Shown piece after piece: positions 6,386 to 16,659 of a DNA stretch of 30,558 nt. How positions within the stretch are numbered: the stretch's first letter is position 1; the number at the start of each line of letters is the position of its first letter. Made by a program: the position numbers and the translations under genes. The notes beneath the pieces were generated by a model. It worked only from the letters and a program-made list of their open reading frames with translations, made no database searches and was not told the DNA's origin. The stretch comes from a virus: positions 1 through 30,558 of IMG/VR virus record IMGVR_UViG_3300032073_000148; one strand, written 5' to 3'.

Positions 6386-6612
6386 TATTCAACAATTTCA
6401 GAGTTACTTTTAAAATTTCCATTAGCAAACTCATAATAACAAAACTTCCAAGCTTTGCCCCAATATATAGAAATAAACTCCTCTATTTTAGGAAGTTCTG
6501 TTTCATCTATTCCACCTATAAAAACAGCTAACTCACCTCTAGACATATCTACATCAAAAAGCTGTGAAGCTATAGTTAATAAATTTTCCCTTAATAGTTC
6601 TAGATCATTCAT
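6385..6612 (-). CDS. 75-residue hypothetical protein
   Basis: Starts MNDLELLRENLLTIASQLF and ends in an acidic tail. The middle holds SRGELAVFIGGIDETELPKIEEFI, and a WGKAWKFCYYEF aromatic segment. It is predicted alpha/beta with no membrane segment. It is fitted between two tail-type genes with a 2-base gap and a 1-base overlap, so it is co-translated with them. Possible tail or assembly accessory; the function is unknown. Confidence 0.6.
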   Translation of the reverse strand: MNDLELLRENLLTIASQLFDVDMSRGELAVFIGGIDETELPKIEEFISIYWGKAWKFCYYEFANGNFKSNSEIVE

Positions 6613-6614
6613 AA

Positions 6615-7271
6615 TTAACCGAATACATGTAATTTAATAACTGGATTAAGCGAGCTTCTAGTCGCAGAGCTTGGCTGTGAGCTATACCAATATAAATAGG
6701 CGCTTGCATTAGTGTTAGTATTATAATAAAAGTCTTGAGTATCTCCAACAGAAATATAATTAGGATATTGGTCATTAAAATATTGTATAATCAAATTGTC
6801 AGTATTATTATAAGTAAACTGACTGACCCCTGTCCCAGCTCCTAAGTTGACTAAATTCCAAGCAGGTTGAGCTTTAGCTACTGAATAGGTTATTGTGCTT
6901 CCAGTTCCTGGACCAAAAACTCTTTGATAATTTGTAACTCCGTAAGTAGTAACTAAGTCTTCTTGAACTCCAGAACTTGGAAAAGCTGACATAGTGGTAT
7001 GACCCATGTAAATTCTTTGCTTTTGTAAGCTATTAGTTGTCTGACTTGGACCGTCTAAAGCAAACTCAATAGCTTGAATATCTCCAGCTTTAGCAATACT
7101 AGCTTGGTCTATGATCCAAGCTGTCCAACCATATTCATAATATTGGTACATAGGAATAAGATCAGTTGTCAAAGAGCTAGGAGTCCCGATCTGTATAATA
7201 TCTAAAGTCGGATTAGAAGCTCCTGACATAATTCCAGAAGTATTAAAAAAAGATTTTAAAGCGCCACTCAT
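6615..7271 (-). CDS. Putative tail surface protein, 218 residues
   Basis: Beta-rich and low in charge, with repeated Gly/Ser/Thr/Tyr stretches (TYGVTNYQRVFGPGTGSTITYS, and a YNTNTNASAYLYWYSSQPSS segment). It ends SSLNPVIKLHVFG, a strand-rich C-terminus. Such composition is usual for receptor-binding, fibre-tip or adhesin-like phage proteins. It follows the 359-residue fibre gene by 12 bases. No known domain is recognised and the receptor is unknown. Confidence 0.55.
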   Translation of the reverse strand: MSGALKSFFNTSGIMSGASNPTLDIIQIGTPSSLTTDLIPMYQYYEYGWTAWIIDQASIAKAGDIQAIEFALDGPSQTTNSLQKQRIYMGHTTMSAFPSSGVQEDLVTTYGVTNYQRVFGPGTGSTITYSVAKAQPAWNLVNLGAGTGVSQFTYNNTDNLIIQYFNDQYPNYISVGDTQDFYYNTNTNASAYLYWYSSQPSSATRSSLNPVIKLHVFG

Positions 7272-7283
7272 ATTTTTTTAATT

Positions 7284-8363
7284 TTAAGTATAATCTAAAG
7301 CAAAAACCCAATAAAATTTTTGATTTCTAAAAGTCCATGAAGCTGTACTTATTTTTCCTGGAGGAAAAGCTATAGTTCCAGCTCCAGCATTAGCTACAAT
7401 TGAAGTATTTCCAGCATTTGTAGGAAGTGCTAAAGTTGAAAATGTAGCTCCTGAGCTATCATCAAAAATAAGATTTCCATAATCTCCATCACTAGCCTGA
7501 GTTATTTCTAAAGTGCATGCTGCTGTTGTAGGATTTAAGATAGTAGCTGAAAAACTAGTCTTAACATTCCAGACATAAGTCCCGGCTGTATCAGTTAAAA
7601 TTGTATTATCTTTTTGACCATAATGTTGAACTCTACATTGATAGGCTCCGTCAAAATAAGAAAGCTCTCCTGTATCTATTTCATAAAAGAATTTCCCAGC
7701 TTGATTAATTAAACCTGTTACTTCTGTTTTAGGTATTCTAGGAAGTAATAAAACTCTGTCGTCGTCTTCCCATGCTTCTACTACATCTACGTTAAAAGTT
7801 GTTCCACTATTCCCAACATATTTCTGTAAAGTTTTATTTACAAAAATTCCATAGGTTTTATTAGTTGACTCAACGATCCTATCAATTTCAGAATTAGGCT
7901 CATCATTTATAAACTCTATAACGTGCCCGTCATTTAAGTCTACAGTTTCTTTAATAGTCTGCAATCCGTCACTAGCTTGAGTAAGAGTATTGTCGTCTTC
8001 TACTTTGAATTTACCAGCTGCTGTTGAGCTATTAACTGAAGTCTGCGCAAAGGTTTGCTCAATAGCAAAATCAGAAAAATCAGAGCCGTTAATATTAGGC
8101 TTAACTTCAAAGCTTGGGACTTGTTCAACTACTAATTTATTAGCTGTGTTTCCTGAAATTGTCCTAGGTGCATTTAAAGTCTGATCTTGAACAGCTAAAT
8201 TATTTCCACTTCCTCCGCCTCCTAAAGCTGTTTGAAGTTGAGCTAAAGTTATTGATCTTGTTTCCCAATTTCCTGAGCCTTGTTCATTTTCATGAGAATA
8301 GTCTAATAAATCCCAGTTGTTTATATTTCCATTATTACTATATTCTGATATTTTTCCAGGCAT
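7284..8363 (-). CDS. Putative tail fibre protein, 359 residues
   Basis: The N-terminal segment MPGKISEYSNNGNINNWDLLDYS leads into TRSITLAQLQTALGGGGSG. This K-I-S-E/x-L...D-x-L...T-x-x-I-T-x-x-Q-L pattern is a common N-terminal attachment module of phage tail fibres in Bacteroidota phages. A glycine hinge at about 48-53 is followed by beta-rich, Thr/Asn-rich repeats and a strand-rich C-terminus that may form a tip. It probably sits on the baseplate and binds the host. The fibre identity is inferred from the N-terminal module and composition. Confidence 0.6.
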   Translation of the reverse strand: MPGKISEYSNNGNINNWDLLDYSHENEQGSGNWETRSITLAQLQTALGGGGSGNNLAVQDQTLNAPRTISGNTANKLVVEQVPSFEVKPNINGSDFSDFAIEQTFAQTSVNSSTAAGKFKVEDDNTLTQASDGLQTIKETVDLNDGHVIEFINDEPNSEIDRIVESTNKTYGIFVNKTLQKYVGNSGTTFNVDVVEAWEDDDRVLLLPRIPKTEVTGLINQAGKFFYEIDTGELSYFDGAYQCRVQHYGQKDNTILTDTAGTYVWNVKTSFSATILNPTTAACTLEITQASDGDYGNLIFDDSSGATFSTLALPTNAGNTSIVANAGAGTIAFPPGKISTASWTFRNQKFYWVFALDYT

Positions 8364-8375
8364 AATTTTTAATTT

Positions 8376-10883
8376 TTATTCTAATATTTTGTCGGTCCCG
8401 TCTTCCTTCAATTTCTGTGTATTATTTTCCATTTTTTTATCTCCAACAACTGGAGGCTCAACATCACTACTCCAAAGCCTAGAGCTAATTGTGTAAGAGC
8501 TTCCTTCAGTCATATTAGCAGAATTACTCTGACAGATTAAGTCTACATAATACCCAGCCGGATCAATCTCAATTTTTGTTCTTGTCTCCCCAGCAATTGG
8601 CTTCAATAAGTTGTTAATTGTTAAAGGATCGTTATTTGCTAAGGTACTCAATTCTTGAATTGAAAACAAACCACCTTGAGCAGTATCTATTCTTATTACT
8701 CCTGTGTAGTTAGTAAAGCCTAAAACAGCTCCGTCAACCCTAGTAAATCTAGCCTTAATAATGCAGTCTTCATTTGTTAATAAGCTTCCGCTTGTGTCAT
8801 TTCCTGTACTTAGTTGAGTAGTAGTAAAATCAACCTGGTGAATAGGAGTTAAATTAGTTTTAGGAGTATTGTCATTTCCATAATTTCTAGCTATAGACTC
8901 AGGAAAATAAAGACTATAATTAGTTGAACTAGCGTCTACATTAAATCCGTTAGCGTCAACAAAATTAGAGTTGCTAACATTTAAGTCTAGTCTAGGATAA
9001 ATATTAAAATTTTCAAAGACTGAATAATTAGAAGTGTTAAGGTTTAAGTTGTTATTAGTCTTAGTATTATCATAAAAAATAGAATTAACATTAGGATTAG
9101 CAAGCCACTCTTCCCAATTTATTTTAAATCCTATTTGAGCTTTATACTGAGTAACACCTCCAGCAGTTGAAAGAGTTTCAAAATTAGCTAAATTAAATTG
9201 ATCTCCTGCTTCTAAATTAAAGCCTCTAGTAGAGTTTAAGTTAATACTTTGTTGAGTGTATGTCTGTCCAGTTATAGCGGTATTAATAGAAGAGCTTAAG
9301 TCTATGTCAAAAGGATAAATAACAAACTCTTCATTTGTAATATTATTATAAGCTACAATATTAAAAGACATTTTATTTATTATAGCTCCATAGTCTGCCC
9401 TAGAGTTTAAGTGAAACTCGCACAGATAACCGTCCTCAACCATTCCATTGAAGCTGTCATAAGTGTCAGCTGTAGGATCGGTTAAAAAATTATTATGGTT
9501 ATAAATTTTAATATTTCTAGGCTCTTTATCTTCAATCTCAACAAGACCAGGAACATCTGAAGTTGATTCAAAAGGAGCATAATCAACTAGTAAACTAACT
9601 CTGTCGTCTTGTTGGTTAGTTATTCCAAAGCTCCCAATACTAATCCAGACAATATAGCTTTCACCATTATTAATAATTGCTGACTGAGCAGGAGTAAGAT
9701 CAACATCAAAGTCTATAGTTAAGCTATTAGTTCCAGCTGTAGAAGTAGAAATATTTTTTATAATAGTTGAGTCTCCTATTATGCTTTGAACATTACAGAA
9801 AGCATTATCATATAAAAAAGTATTTTCAAAATTTGTATTAGGAATAAAATTAGCTTCGTCCACAGCTCTTGAAAATCCTATATTAAAAGTCTGTCCAGCC
9901 TGGAAAGTAGTAGCTGAATTTATTACTACTTGACAATTAGTAACTCCTCCAGATTTAATAGCATTATTAGTCCCGCTAAAAGTAAAAGATGTTACACTAA
10001 AATTATTAGTAAATCCATTAAAATTTTCATTAAACCAGCCAACATTCCCTAAGAGATCAGAGCTTTCTAATATTTTTTGACTATTAACATTTCCAAGTCC
10101 TGGACGTAAATCAACATTAAGAATATACTTTAAGGAGTTAGTTCCGTTAAGATCAGGAGGAATAGTTCCGTTGTTATAAAAGACAGAGTAGTTAGTTAAG
10201 TAATAAGGTAAAATAATAAACTCATGCTCTATTTCAAAGACTTGATAAGCATTAGCATTTTGTCCTATATTTTCAATTTTAACAATTCCATTTTGCCAGG
10301 TTATAGCTGATCCATTAGTTAAGACCTGCATAGTTTGTTGTCCTGAAGCTATCTGACTAGCAAAATAGACTTGCTCTTCTTGATTTAAAACACTTGTATA
10401 TTGAGCATTAGCATTATTCTCAACAAGATTATATTTTAAAATTGCTGAGTCTAAAGCATTACTTCCTACCATGCTTCCAGTGTCATAAGTCCCAGAAGTA
10501 GCTGTTCCAGTTGCTACATCTACAAACATAGTCCCACTTGAAACAAAAGTTACATCTCCAGTAAAAACTACACTTTGAGGAGTTGAATTAATCATTGCTA
10601 AATTAACACTATCTCCAACAGTCCAGCCATCAAGAATAAAATCTCCATTATTAAAATTTAATTGTGCTAAGGTACTTCCAGCAGCTGGAGCAATTACTTG
10701 AACAGTATTAAATTCAGAGGCTATAGAAAACCAACGAAGCTGAATTGTAGAAACAGCCTTAACCTTGTCTCCTACATTTCCTTGTAGAGCAACAGTAAAA
10801 TCAGTAAGAGAACCTGAAAAGTTTTGTCCATTCCTAGTCTGACTATAAAATTTTTGTTCAGTTAAAAAAGCTTCGAGTCCCAT
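8376..10883 (-). CDS. Large putative tail/baseplate protein, 835 residues
   Basis: Starts MGLEAFLTEQKFYSQTRNGQNF. It is long, beta-rich, Asn/Thr/Ser-rich and nearly free of Cys and His over hundreds of residues, typical of a structural tail protein. Several FSGTNNAI-like, strand-turn-strand stretches hint at repeated beta domains. The C-terminus becomes charged and helical (KKMENNTQKLKEDGTDKI). It lies two genes after the tape measure, so a baseplate or central-fibre part is likely. No catalytic motif was found and the family is not recognised. Confidence 0.6.
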   Translation of the reverse strand: MGLEAFLTEQKFYSQTRNGQNFSGSLTDFTVALQGNVGDKVKAVSTIQLRWFSIASEFNTVQVIAPAAGSTLAQLNFNNGDFILDGWTVGDSVNLAMINSTPQSVVFTGDVTFVSSGTMFVDVATGTATSGTYDTGSMVGSNALDSAILKYNLVENNANAQYTSVLNQEEQVYFASQIASGQQTMQVLTNGSAITWQNGIVKIENIGQNANAYQVFEIEHEFIILPYYLTNYSVFYNNGTIPPDLNGTNSLKYILNVDLRPGLGNVNSQKILESSDLLGNVGWFNENFNGFTNNFSVTSFTFSGTNNAIKSGGVTNCQVVINSATTFQAGQTFNIGFSRAVDEANFIPNTNFENTFLYDNAFCNVQSIIGDSTIIKNISTSTAGTNSLTIDFDVDLTPAQSAIINNGESYIVWISIGSFGITNQQDDRVSLLVDYAPFESTSDVPGLVEIEDKEPRNIKIYNHNNFLTDPTADTYDSFNGMVEDGYLCEFHLNSRADYGAIINKMSFNIVAYNNITNEEFVIYPFDIDLSSSINTAITGQTYTQQSINLNSTRGFNLEAGDQFNLANFETLSTAGGVTQYKAQIGFKINWEEWLANPNVNSIFYDNTKTNNNLNLNTSNYSVFENFNIYPRLDLNVSNSNFVDANGFNVDASSTNYSLYFPESIARNYGNDNTPKTNLTPIHQVDFTTTQLSTGNDTSGSLLTNEDCIIKARFTRVDGAVLGFTNYTGVIRIDTAQGGLFSIQELSTLANNDPLTINNLLKPIAGETRTKIEIDPAGYYVDLICQSNSANMTEGSSYTISSRLWSSDVEPPVVGDKKMENNTQKLKEDGTDKILE

Positions 10884-10892
10884 TTTACAAAT

Positions 10893-11114
10893 TTAAAGAT
10901 TATTCTTTACTTTAGATAAAATAGACTTTAATTCTTTTACGTCGTTATTTTTAGTAGCTTTTTTTATTTCAGATAAAGTTTCTGTTATCTTTTCTTTGTC
11001 CTTTTTAGGCAAGTCTTTCATTTGTTCATAAGCTAATTTTAAGCTATTGTCATAGACTTTTTTATATTCTTTTATAGTCCCTAAAAGTGTTTTTTGTATA
11101 TTGTTTAAATCCAT
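10893..11114 (-). CDS. 73-residue lysine-rich helical protein
   Basis: Starts MDLNNIQKTLLGTIKEYKKVYDN. It is almost entirely predicted helix, very rich in Lys and Glu (LPKKDKEKITETLSEIKKATK), with heptad-like Leu/Ile spacing compatible with a coiled coil. It is wedged between two large tail genes with 9-10 base gaps. A chaperone or small structural adaptor for tail assembly is possible, but only position supports this. Confidence 0.55.
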   Translation of the reverse strand: MDLNNIQKTLLGTIKEYKKVYDNSLKLAYEQMKDLPKKDKEKITETLSEIKKATKNNDVKELKSILSKVKNNL

Positions 11115-11124
11115 AATTTAATTT

Positions 11125-12888
11125 TTAAACTTGATCTTCAAGACCAAAATGAGTAGTCTCTTTTAAATTTTTTGTATAAGGCTCACGGCTCCAGCCTGAA
11201 ACTAAAGCATAATCAGAGTCAAAGGACCATTTAAGCTCCTCTATTTTTATAACTTTTCCAGCCTGATTAGTACAATAAGAATTGTTTAAAAGACTTATAA
11301 AGTTAGTAAAACCAAAAGGAATTTTAAGCTCTTTAAAAATTGTTTTTTGTCCTCTATAATTATTTTTTACAAAGCTGTTTTCGACATGATAATTATTATA
11401 TAAAGTGTCAGCTTCTATTAAATGTCTGTTATCATACATTAATAATTTTCCTGTAGTAGAGTCTTCAGTTAAATATAATAATTTAGCTCTAGTAAGTGAG
11501 TCTCCTGTTAAGTGGAGCATCTCTGTTCTTTGAGTTATTTTAGCTACATTATTTCCATTGCCTCCTAGAGCATTTATAATAGCGTCCATAGCTATAGCTA
11601 GAAGCTTAACAAATCCTTCAATCGGATTTAATCCTTCTTTTTTATCACCTAAAGCAAAAGGAATAACAGTCTCATTAAATCCTTTTACTAATACTCTTTT
11701 AGTATCTCCAACAGTTTGAGGAGTTGTCAATATTTCATATCCTGTCCCTTTATACCTAATTATAGTCCAATAGTCAGCTAGATCAGTTTCATATCTTATT
11801 AGTTTTCTAGCTACAAGATCATTAGTATTATAAAGCTTTTTTTCATTAAGGACATCAGGTAAAACAAATTGAGTCTGACCAACCCAAAAATTATCGTCTA
11901 TTAAAGGAACTTGATTAACTGTGTTTCCAGTTATGCTAATTCTCGCTTCAAACATATTATTTACTAGAGTAATTAATTCCTGCATTGTGTAGCCATAATC
12001 AACAGAGTCAGGATAGCCAACAAGTCCACTCTGAGAAGCTATAAAAAGCTTGCCTTCGTCATTTTTAGACGGTAAAATATAAAGATTATCTAAGACGTCT
12101 ATAGTAGTATAATATGAGTAACCCATATAACCTAATCCCTTTTGTAATAGAGTTTTTAATCTTGTCCCCATATAACATCTTATTGGAGGAAATAAAATCT
12201 CTATAAGGTCTGTTATTAAGTTAATTAGTTGAACTAAAAGAAGAGCCGCATATATAATATTAATAGCTATAGTTGCTCCTACATAATAAGCTCCAGCTGC
12301 TGGTCCTGATATTCCCCCTGCAGTATGAGCAGGAGCATTAACTCCAAGCTCTTTTAATAAGTCTTCTGAAAGATCATTAAGCTCTTTTATAAATAAGAAA
12401 ATAGTTACTGAAAGTAAAGCTAATTCTGTAGCTGATTCTTTCAAAGGCTGTTCTTTTATATAAGGTATTTTAACAAAATCACTAGGCGTAATAATTCCGT
12501 CTTCAAATAAAGAAAGCATTGTTATTCCAGAAGCACGATCTGAAAGCTGATTAAGTCCGTCTAGTTTTTTTATTTTACACTTAACCTCTACAGGAGAAAC
12601 TTCCTCAAACTGATTTAAGTCTAGTATTCCTTCAAATATATCTAAGGTTGATCCGTTCTGAAGCTCTATGCTAAAAGGCAATCCTTCAAAAATTCCTAAG
12701 CCTCCTGTTAATCCGTCTTGAATATATTGTCTAATAGTCTGAGCATTTTCATTAACAAAAGTAAACTCCTCTAAGCTTATATTAGCTTGATTTCCATTCT
12801 CAGACCAAGTTCCTAAAACCTGAATAGACTCCCAATCTTTAACAGGATTAACAACATTTCCGTTTAATTTAAAAATAGCATTAACCAT
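11125..12888 (-). CDS. Tail-tip protein with internal hydrophobic segments, 587 residues
   Basis: The gene directly after the tape measure, where siphophages carry distal tail/tail-tip proteins. The N-terminal 130 residues are beta-type with VKDWESIQVLGTW and a DGLNQLSDRAS motif. Residues 157-168 and 201-233 are strongly hydrophobic (YYVGATIAINIIYAALLLVQ within the second), which is uncommon for a soluble virion protein and could insert in the host membrane. The C-terminal half is beta-rich with KWSFDSDYALVSGWSREP near the end. I recall similar proteins following tape measures in flavobacterial phages, but give no family name. Confidence 0.6.
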   Translation of the reverse strand: MVNAIFKLNGNVVNPVKDWESIQVLGTWSENGNQANISLEEFTFVNENAQTIRQYIQDGLTGGLGIFEGLPFSIELQNGSTLDIFEGILDLNQFEEVSPVEVKCKIKKLDGLNQLSDRASGITMLSLFEDGIITPSDFVKIPYIKEQPLKESATELALLSVTIFLFIKELNDLSEDLLKELGVNAPAHTAGGISGPAAGAYYVGATIAINIIYAALLLVQLINLITDLIEILFPPIRCYMGTRLKTLLQKGLGYMGYSYYTTIDVLDNLYILPSKNDEGKLFIASQSGLVGYPDSVDYGYTMQELITLVNNMFEARISITGNTVNQVPLIDDNFWVGQTQFVLPDVLNEKKLYNTNDLVARKLIRYETDLADYWTIIRYKGTGYEILTTPQTVGDTKRVLVKGFNETVIPFALGDKKEGLNPIEGFVKLLAIAMDAIINALGGNGNNVAKITQRTEMLHLTGDSLTRAKLLYLTEDSTTGKLLMYDNRHLIEADTLYNNYHVENSFVKNNYRGQKTIFKELKIPFGFTNFISLLNNSYCTNQAGKVIKIEELKWSFDSDYALVSGWSREPYTKNLKETTHFGLEDQV

Positions 12889-12894
12889 AACTTT

Positions 12895-15800
12895 TTAAAA
12901 TAGGGACTTATTATTATAGTGTATAATTTCAGTCTTTTTTTGTGTTTTAATTTTTTGAATAACAGCGTCTGACATTTTATCATAGTCCCAAGACTCATGA
13001 GGAATATGCTCTATAGCGCTGATGATCTTATTGTTACTTCTATTAATCTCATCAAGTTTAGAGCTTAAGTGATAATTTACAGCTAAGCTATTAGCTACAC
13101 TTTCAAAAGTCGAAGGACTTAGCTTATTGTATTTAATACCATTTAAAGATTTATTTTTATAATCTAGAGCTAAGTCTCCTAGTTCTGAATTAGTTAAACC
13201 TGCCATTTTTGCATTATTACTTGGGTCAACTATTCTTTCTGCACTATCAACCCTAACAATATGTCCATCACGACCAGCTAGATCAGGCTTCCCTAAGCTT
13301 GATCCCACGTCCTCAGTACCTTCATAAAATGTGGGTAGAGTTTGAATAAAAGCAGTTAGAGAAGTTATGTCTTTAATTGTTGAGCTTAATGGAGCTTTAT
13401 CTCCGCTTTCAACCTTAGCAGCGAATACTTTAAAAGCAGCTATCCCAGCATTAAATAATTGTTGATTTCTTTGAACTTTTTGACGTTTAAGTTCTTGTTC
13501 TTGTTGGATTCGTTCCTCAGCTAGAGCTGATTTTTCCGCGTCTACATTTCCGTTAATAGACAACTGTTTTAATTCATTGTATCTATTTTTACTAGCTTCT
13601 ATTTCCTTATTTATGTTGTCAATTTGTCTCTGTGCTCTAGCGTCATTCTGTCTTTGAAAAAAGTCTAATAAAGCATTAGTAGCTTGGATCGTGTCTGAAA
13701 GTCTTGCGAGCTTTTCGGCTTCAGTATTTTCAGCAATCTGAAGCTGTTTGTCAGCAGTAGTTTGAGCTGCGTCTATTATTTCTTTTTCTGCTTTTTCATA
13801 TCCTGTAACTCTATCTTCATTAACTTTTTTTATTTTAGCATCATAATTTATTTGATTTAATTTTAGAGCTTCAGTTAAATTATCATCTGCTTTTATAATT
13901 AAAGCGTCATATTGCTTTTTAGTTAATTGTCTATTATCAAGCTGACTTTTATATTTATTTTTAAGAGCTTGAGTGTTTCTTTCTTCTACTTTATTTTCAT
14001 AAGCTAAAGCCTCATCAAGTTGAAATTTTCTTTGAAAATATAATTGAGTAAAACCTTCTTTTAAGTCAGTAAAAACTCTATCGTCATAAAAGTCTAAATC
14101 AATTTCTCCGTCTTGGTCAAAGTCTACAACTTCAGGATCAGAAGCTCTTTCAATTCCTGCTTGAGTTAAGTCTTTAATGTTGTTTTCTTTATTTAAAATT
14201 AATTTATCTCTTACAGCTTTTTCAATATTTCGCTCAAGTGATAACTCTTCTTTTTTTAATTCTAATAAATCAGCCGCAAATTTATTTGTTACTTTTCTAG
14301 CTTTATTTCCTTTTTTAGTAGTGTTAAGATTTGAAATTTTAATTTTAGAATTAATTTTTAAAAGCTCAGCCTCTTCTGATAATCCGTCTAAAAGAGCTTG
14401 TTGTTCATCAACATTTTTTTGAGCATTATCTAAAGTCAATTTAGAGTTTTTAAGTCTTTGACTAAAGAATTTTATTTGCTCTTTAGCTTGTTTTCTTGTG
14501 TTATAAGTGGAAGTTTCTGAATTAAGTAATTTATTGTAAAAAGTTAGACTAGCGCTATCTTTATTAAAAGTCTCCTGAGCTTCATCTCTTAATTTAACAA
14601 ATTCTAAAAGTTTATCATAGGCTCTTCCGTCTTTGTATAAGTTAGCTTTTAACTCCTCATCTATTCTTTTTAATTTTAGCTTATGAAGTTCAGCGTCTGA
14701 AGCTCCCCTTTCTTTAGCCTTTGCAATTTCTAGATCAATTAAAGCTATTGCTTTACTTTGTGTAAATTCTATTTCTTTAAAATAAGCGCTTTGTTCTTGT
14801 TTTAATCTTTCGTAAGCGTCAGACAACCGATCTATAGACTCAACTTGTTCATCAGCAGCATCTCCATAGTCCCATAATAAAGCTATAGCTGTTGTTAAAA
14901 GTGATATAAGTAACCCTAAAGGATTAGACTTTATAGCTGTGTTTAGTCCTCTCATACCTACAGCAGCTCTTTTAGTAGCTCCAGAAAAAAGAAGAGTTGC
15001 TATTCTAGCGCCTTTAGTAATTAAATTATATGCAGTCAAAGCTACATTTTGAGCTATAACAGCAGTCTTATATGACACAAAAGCTATAACAACAAACTTT
15101 AAAACCTTTAAAATTGTGTCTAGATTTCTAGTTAAAAAAGCTATAGCTGACTTAAGACCATTAACAGCTCCTGCACTGTCAGAAGTTCCTAAGATCATAG
15201 CCTGCCACTTAGAATTTAATAAGGCTAGTTGTCCATTAACTGTGTCTAATTGCTTTTCAGCCATGTCTGCTAATTCCTGATTAACGTCTGTAATACCTTC
15301 TCTTAGTTCTTCAAGTGTGTCTGTTCCTTTAAGAAAGGTATTAAAAGCTGCTACTGATCTTTTGTCTGTAAGCTCTAAAGCTTCACTCAAATCAATTCCT
15401 TGTCCAGCTAATTCTTTTAAAGCCGGAATTAGATCGTCTAAATTTTTAACAGGTCTGCCTAAAGCTTGAGCTAATTCACCTCCAGAGTCAGCTAATTTTA
15501 ATAAAATATTTTTAGTTGAAGTTGCAGCTGTACTTGCATCAAATCCACTATTTGCAAGAGTACCTAAAAGAGCTGTAGTGTCTTCTAATTCAAACCCTAA
15601 AGAAGCGGCAACAGGAGCAACCTTTGACATAGCTGTATTGAAAAACTCCATGTCTAAAGCTGACTTAGTTGTTGCTACTCCTAAGACAGAAGCTACTCTT
15701 CCGCTTTCCTCTACATCTAAATTAAAAGCTCTTAATGTTTGACCGGTTATCTTAGCACTTTCAGCTAAGTCTTGTCCAGTAGCTGCTGATAAATCTAAGA

Positions 15801-16659
15801 TCGCTTTACTTGATTTAATAATTTCATCAGGCTTAAATCCAAGCTTTGCAAGTTCCAGGCTTAGATCAGCTACTTCAGAAGCAGTAAATTTAGTTGTTTC
15901 TCCAAGTGCTAAAGCGTTTTTCCTTAGTGCTTCTAGGTCTTCGTCTGAAGCTTGAGAAACAGCTCCTAAGTTAGCAATAGAAGAGTCAAAGTCAGTAACT
16001 ACATTTATAGCACTTCTTAGACCTCTTACAACTCCAGTAATTCCTGCAGTAACTCCAACAGCACTCATTAAATTTCCAAAGCCTGCTTTTAAAGCGCTTC
16101 CATAGTTTCCTACATTCCTTTGATATTGTCCAGCGCTTTTATCAACAGCTTTTAATTTCTTGTCTAACCTTCCTACTTGCTCAGCTAGTCTTTTAGCTTC
16201 TTTTGTATTTCCTTTTCCTGCAATTAATAAATCTTTATAACGTTTTCTTAAAGTGTTTAAAGTCTTAGCTTGTCTATCATAGGCAGAAACTAATCCTAAC
16301 TCAGCTCTAGCTTGATCTTTTAGTTGTTTATTTCTTTGTTGTTGTTGGACCTTAAGTCTAGCATTATTCTTAGCTTGTTTCTCAGCAGATTGATTTAACT
16401 TATTAAGTAACCTAACCCTTTCTTTTTCTAAGGCTATTAAGTTTTTTTCTGCTTGTGATACTTTCTGAGTTTCCTCTGCTTGTTTTCTTATTCCTTCTGA
16501 ATTATTAGGCTTTACTTTTAAAGCCTCCTTAGAAGCTTTCATAAGCTCCAACATTTGAGTCTTAAGTTCCTTAACAACTCCAATCATTGTCCTGATCTCT
16601 TCGGTTGTTCCTTTAAATAATTGCGGGTCAAATATGTCTTCTTTTCTAATTTTAGCCAT
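12895..16659 (-). CDS. Tail tape measure protein (TP901-type)
   Basis: 1254 residues. N-terminal coiled coil (about 30-180), then the PhageMin_Tail/TP901 tape-measure core at about 220-470, with DSSIANLGAVSQASDEDL, ALALGETTKFTASEVADL and a GVATTKSALDMEFFNTA stretch. Hydrophobic segments near 515-530 and 578-592 follow, then long charged coiled coils (about 620-1080). The protein sets tail length and fills the tail tube. At about 0.15 nm per residue, tape measures of this size go with tails near 180-190 nm, so the virion is a long-tailed siphovirus type. The start overlaps the upstream gene by 8 bases. Confidence 0.93.
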   Translation of the reverse strand: MAKIRKEDIFDPQLFKGTTEEIRTMIGVVKELKTQMLELMKASKEALKVKPNNSEGIRKQAEETQKVSQAEKNLIALEKERVRLLNKLNQSAEKQAKNNARLKVQQQQRNKQLKDQARAELGLVSAYDRQAKTLNTLRKRYKDLLIAGKGNTKEAKRLAEQVGRLDKKLKAVDKSAGQYQRNVGNYGSALKAGFGNLMSAVGVTAGITGVVRGLRSAINVVTDFDSSIANLGAVSQASDEDLEALRKNALALGETTKFTASEVADLSLELAKLGFKPDEIIKSSKAILDLSAATGQDLAESAKITGQTLRAFNLDVEESGRVASVLGVATTKSALDMEFFNTAMSKVAPVAASLGFELEDTTALLGTLANSGFDASTAATSTKNILLKLADSGGELAQALGRPVKNLDDLIPALKELAGQGIDLSEALELTDKRSVAAFNTFLKGTDTLEELREGITDVNQELADMAEKQLDTVNGQLALLNSKWQAMILGTSDSAGAVNGLKSAIAFLTRNLDTILKVLKFVVIAFVSYKTAVIAQNVALTAYNLITKGARIATLLFSGATKRAAVGMRGLNTAIKSNPLGLLISLLTTAIALLWDYGDAADEQVESIDRLSDAYERLKQEQSAYFKEIEFTQSKAIALIDLEIAKAKERGASDAELHKLKLKRIDEELKANLYKDGRAYDKLLEFVKLRDEAQETFNKDSASLTFYNKLLNSETSTYNTRKQAKEQIKFFSQRLKNSKLTLDNAQKNVDEQQALLDGLSEEAELLKINSKIKISNLNTTKKGNKARKVTNKFAADLLELKKEELSLERNIEKAVRDKLILNKENNIKDLTQAGIERASDPEVVDFDQDGEIDLDFYDDRVFTDLKEGFTQLYFQRKFQLDEALAYENKVEERNTQALKNKYKSQLDNRQLTKKQYDALIIKADDNLTEALKLNQINYDAKIKKVNEDRVTGYEKAEKEIIDAAQTTADKQLQIAENTEAEKLARLSDTIQATNALLDFFQRQNDARAQRQIDNINKEIEASKNRYNELKQLSINGNVDAEKSALAEERIQQEQELKRQKVQRNQQLFNAGIAAFKVFAAKVESGDKAPLSSTIKDITSLTAFIQTLPTFYEGTEDVGSSLGKPDLAGRDGHIVRVDSAERIVDPSNNAKMAGLTNSELGDLALDYKNKSLNGIKYNKLSPSTFESVANSLAVNYHLSSKLDEINRSNNKIISAIEHIPHESWDYDKMSDAVIQKIKTQKKTEIIHYNNKSLF

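Noticed and set aside
7284-10883. Diversity-generating retroelement acting on the fibre genes
   Set aside because: No reverse transcriptase or paired template/variable repeats were seen.
14177-14422. Plus-strand open frame inside the tape measure gene
   Set aside because: Antisense shadow of coiled-coil coding sequence, rich in Ser/Leu/Phe as expected from complementing Lys/Glu-rich helices.
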